DNA of 7,971 nt, from the NCBI GenBank assembly GCA_030613285.1, contig JAUWME010000082.1, positions 1 through 7,971 on the forward strand. Reading direction: 5' to 3'. A program made the translations under genes and the position numbers. This document shows, one piece after another, positions 6,096-7,971 of this stretch (within the stretch, counting starts at the first letter, position 1; each line of letters begins with the position of its first letter). The stretch is from Candidatus Zymogenus sp. (GTDB lineage Bacteria; Desulfobacterota; Zymogenia; Zymogenales; Zymogenaceae). Below the pieces are notes generated by a model that worked only from the letters and a program-made list of their open reading frames with translations, did not search any database and was not told where the DNA came from.

Positions 6096-6110
6096 ATGAA
6101 TTAATTTTTG

Positions 6111-6139
6111 ATATTATATTTATTTGGATGAAATGTCAA
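6111..6139 (-). promoter_or_regulatory. Promoter of tRNA-His
   Basis: On the minus strand a perfect TTGACA (6139-6134) is followed by TATAAT (6118-6113) at 15 bp, or by TAATAT (6116-6111) at the ideal 17 bp. Transcription would start a few bases before the tRNA 5' end at 6095. This fits a strong stable-RNA promoter. Confidence 0.75.
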
Positions 6140-6146
6140 CTAAATT

Positions 6147-6174
6147 TTGACTTTTTGTGGTAATATGGTATAAA
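6147..6174 (+). promoter_or_regulatory. Promoter of hisZ-hisG
   Basis: TTGACT (6147-6152), a 16-bp spacer, then TATAAA (6169-6174), each 5 of 6 to the sigma-70 consensus. The predicted start near 6181 gives a leader of about 20 nt before ATG 6202, too short for a classical his leader peptide. It diverges from the tRNA-His promoter, with the two -35 boxes only 7 bp apart. Confidence 0.7.
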
Positions 6175-6201
6175 TGTAAGGTTTTATTTTAAAAGGTGAC
6201 C

Positions 6202-7458
6202 ATGGAAGAGAAGAAACGCGGAAGGGATCTCCTCCCCACAGACATGATTCGTTTCAGGCATGTGGAGCGAGTATTTAGGGAACAGGCAATTCGATGGGGT
6301 TATCAGGAAGTGCGGACACCGACGATCGAGCCATTGTCACTCTTTACCCGCGCGGGGACGCTCGATCCGAGGATGCTTGATAATCTCTATTCATTTTTGG
6401 ACTGGGACGGCTGGAGCGGTGAGAGGGTTGTTTTGAGACCTGATGGTACGATTCCTGTAAGTCGGCTTTTTATCGAACACTTCGATAAAGCGTCTCCAAT
6501 TCGCCTCATGTACATCGCCAATATGTTTTCTCACGACGATGACGGAACATCGGAGCACTGGCAGTGCGGTGTGGAGTTGATTGAGACAACGGCTGACGAA
6601 AAGTCAGCGTCTGATGCAGATGTGGTGGCGTTGGCACTGCAAGTTGTAAACGAGCTGGGGTTTTCTTCCCCCTATCTCAGGGTTGGCTATCCCCCTTTGA
6701 TTCGTAAGTTTCTTGAGATATCGGGGCTTAAAAAAGGTGAGCGGGAGGAAATTACTGCCCTCATCCATGAAAGAAACATAGAGGGGCTTGAAAGGGTTGC
6801 AAAGCAATATCAAAAGGAAAAGGGGCTCGATAAATTGATGGGGCTTTTGGGTTTCAAGTCAACCTCTCCCGACTTTATCAAAAACGTCTCGTCATATCTT
6901 CCAGAAGACAAGGCACTTGAGAAGGAGTTAAAGGACTTTAGCGATTCGATAAATGTCCTTGCCGCTGCCGACCTCCCGTTTGAGATAAATTTTGGTATGC
7001 CTGTAAATTTTGAGTATTACACGGGCCTTGTGGTTGAGGTGTATCCCGAAAAGGGGAAGACCAAAAAGGGGGATTTATTGATTACCGGCGGGAGATACGA
7101 CAACTTGGTAGGGCTGCTGAGTGGCAAAACGAGGGATGCCGCAGCAGTCGGCTTTGCGCTGAAGGTAGAAAACGTCATCGGCGCCTCAGAATTTGTAAAG
7201 GAGCTTTCTGGAAAGGCGGTTCTGATACGGCCCGACGGTGACCTTGGATATGCCAGAGCCCTTGTTTCTGGCTTGAGGGATTCTGGGTATATCGCCGAGA
7301 TATTTGGCGTTGGGCAAAACAAGGCGGATTTTCGGTGGAGCGTTGGCTTTGATGAGGACACCGTTACCGTAACTGATAGAGATGATGGAGAGCCTAAAAA
7401 GATTGAGAGGGAAAAAGTAAAAAATGGCAAGCAACTCGCCAAAATCATATCGGGATAG
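6202..7458 (+). CDS. hisZ: ATP phosphoribosyltransferase regulatory subunit HisZ
   Basis: A 418-residue paralogue of histidyl-tRNA synthetase that assembles with short HisG and gives it activity and histidine feedback control. The class II fold is recognisable: GRDLLP (7-12), RTPTIEPLSLF (38-48), RPDGTIPVSR (79-88, as in HisZ), WQCGVELIE (120-128), EYYTG (271-275) and GGRYDNLVGLLSG (296-308). Catalytic synthetase features are lost. The motif 2 arginine position reads FS in ANMFSHDDD, and the RGL before YYTG is VNF, so it should not form histidyl-adenylate. A C-terminal region (about 335-418) resembles the synthetase tail and makes it longer than minimal HisZ. ATG 6202 is chosen over GTG 6196 because AAGGTG (6193-6198) then serves as ribosome binding site. 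The stop lies inside or just before hisG, giving a tight operon. Confidence 0.9.
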   Translation: MEEKKRGRDLLPTDMIRFRHVERVFREQAIRWGYQEVRTPTIEPLSLFTRAGTLDPRMLDNLYSFLDWDGWSGERVVLRPDGTIPVSRLFIEHFDKASPIRLMYIANMFSHDDDGTSEHWQCGVELIETTADEKSASDADVVALALQVVNELGFSSPYLRVGYPPLIRKFLEISGLKKGEREEITALIHERNIEGLERVAKQYQKEKGLDKLMGLLGFKSTSPDFIKNVSSYLPEDKALEKELKDFSDSINVLAAADLPFEINFGMPVNFEYYTGLVVEVYPEKGKTKKGDLLITGGRYDNLVGLLSGKTRDAAAVGFALKVENVIGASEFVKELSGKAVLIRPDGDLGYARALVSGLRDSGYIAEIFGVGQNKADFRWSVGFDEDTVTVTDRDDGEPKKIEREKVKNGKQLAKIISG

Positions 7459-7971
7459 TGGGATCGGGCTCAAGGTGGCGCTCCCCAAGGGGGGGCTGAT
7501 GGGCAACGTCTCTGATATTATGAACAAGGTCGGATTTATTGTCCCCGGCTATGACGAATCGTCTCGGGTTTACAGGCTGATGGCAGATAAACCCGAAGGT
7601 GTATTCGTAAAGGTATTCTCTGAAAAGGATATTCCCGTTCAGGTGGCGGTGGGCAACTACGACATAGGGATAACAGGCGATGATTGGGTATCTGAGCTTA
7701 CCTCGAAATACCGTAAGATTGCCATTGTAAAGGTCTTGGGACTGGGTTTTGCAAACGATTCTCTCTACGCTGTTTCTGCTCCTGGGGAAGATATCGAATC
7801 GATGAGAAAAAAGTCGGAGGAGAAAACTGTGACGATCGTTTCTGAATACCCGAACATCGCCGAGAAGTTTGCAAGAAGCTCAATGATTCCAAGCTACAGG
7901 GTGCTGCCTGTCTGGGGAAGGGCGACATCCTACATCCCTGAAGGCGCTGATATCGCCATCATCAGGGTGAG
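7424..7971 (+). CDS. hisG: ATP phosphoribosyltransferase catalytic subunit HisG, 5' part (runs off window)
   Basis: The frame is open to the window end (182 codons). HisG condenses ATP with PRPP to phosphoribosyl-ATP, the first step of histidine synthesis. Visible elements are KVALPKG (17-23), GNYDIGITGDDWV (77-89) matching the family D-x-GITG-x-D segment, VSEYPNIAEKF (139-149) matching ATEYPNIA, and a GRATSYIPEGADIAII stretch (165-180) in place of the usual GATE or GSVE segment. The separate hisZ implies the short, regulatory-domain-free HisG (about 210 residues). ATG 7424 overlaps hisZ by 35 bp, has GAGAGGG (7405-7411) about 12 nt upstream, and adds about 16 residues before the family start; GTG 7475 begins exactly at VALPKG but lacks a clear Shine-Dalgarno. 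Odd points: the usual Arg of LPKGR is Gly, and the GATE-like segment is divergent. The PRPP-binding region lies beyond or at the edge of the window. Confidence 0.85.
   Translation, partial: MASNSPKSYRDSGIGLKVALPKGGLMGNVSDIMNKVGFIVPGYDESSRVYRLMADKPEGVFVKVFSEKDIPVQVAVGNYDIGITGDDWVSELTSKYRKIAIVKVLGLGFANDSLYAVSAPGEDIESMRKKSEEKTVTIVSEYPNIAEKFARSSMIPSYRVLPVWGRATSYIPEGADIAIIRV

Noticed and set aside
5783..6163. Plus-strand 126-codon frame with repeated NTGNP-like segments
   Set aside because: It is a translation of the intergenic repeats followed by the antisense of tRNA-His, whose typical spurious peptide (GFEPSASGTTTLRSNQLSY) is visible. There is no ribosome binding site or family match.
7017..7448. 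Minus-strand 143-codon frame inside hisZ
   Set aside because: It is antisense to conserved HisZ motifs, has Ser/Pro-rich low-complexity composition and no ribosome binding site support.

Overview
The window reads as ordinary bacterial chromosome, gene-dense and of moderate GC. Short hisG with a separate hisZ, a stand-alone V4R-domain protein, an RlmN-like radical SAM protein and a 3-hydroxyacyl-CoA dehydrogenase suggest an anaerobic or metabolically versatile bacterium, possibly of the Desulfobacterota (old Deltaproteobacteria) type. The taxonomic call is inference only: there is no rRNA or clear phylogenetic marker here.

Layout. (1) 1-2122, plus strand: a tight three-gene operon with the 3' end of an isochorismatase-type cysteine hydrolase, a thioredoxin-reductase-like flavoprotein that lacks the redox CxxC (ATGA overlap), and a small RlmN-like radical SAM protein. 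A short possible terminator follows. (2) 2314-3261, plus strand: a monocistronic 3-hydroxyacyl-CoA dehydrogenase family gene, closed by a strong bidirectional terminator at 3306-3342. (3) 3459-4046, minus strand: a V4R (4-vinyl-reductase-like, hydrocarbon-binding) protein with its own ribosome binding site and promoter. (4) 4263-6095, minus strand: tRNA-His(GTG), then about 410 bp of non-coding DNA with degenerate repeats and a strong terminator hairpin, then hisS. (5) 6202-7971, plus strand: hisZ and the start of hisG, the two-subunit ATP phosphoribosyltransferase for the first step of histidine biosynthesis, driven by a promoter divergent from the tRNA-His promoter.

The right half is a histidine-centred locus: tRNA-His, its synthetase, and the synthetase paralogue (HisZ) that regulates histidine synthesis lie around one divergent promoter region. 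The best candidate for undescribed biology is the left operon. Its radical SAM enzyme keeps the RlmN methyl-carrier cysteine motif (NCGQ) but has Ile where RlmN and Cfr have the second, resolving cysteine. It sits beside a CxxC-less reductase that could be its electron donor.
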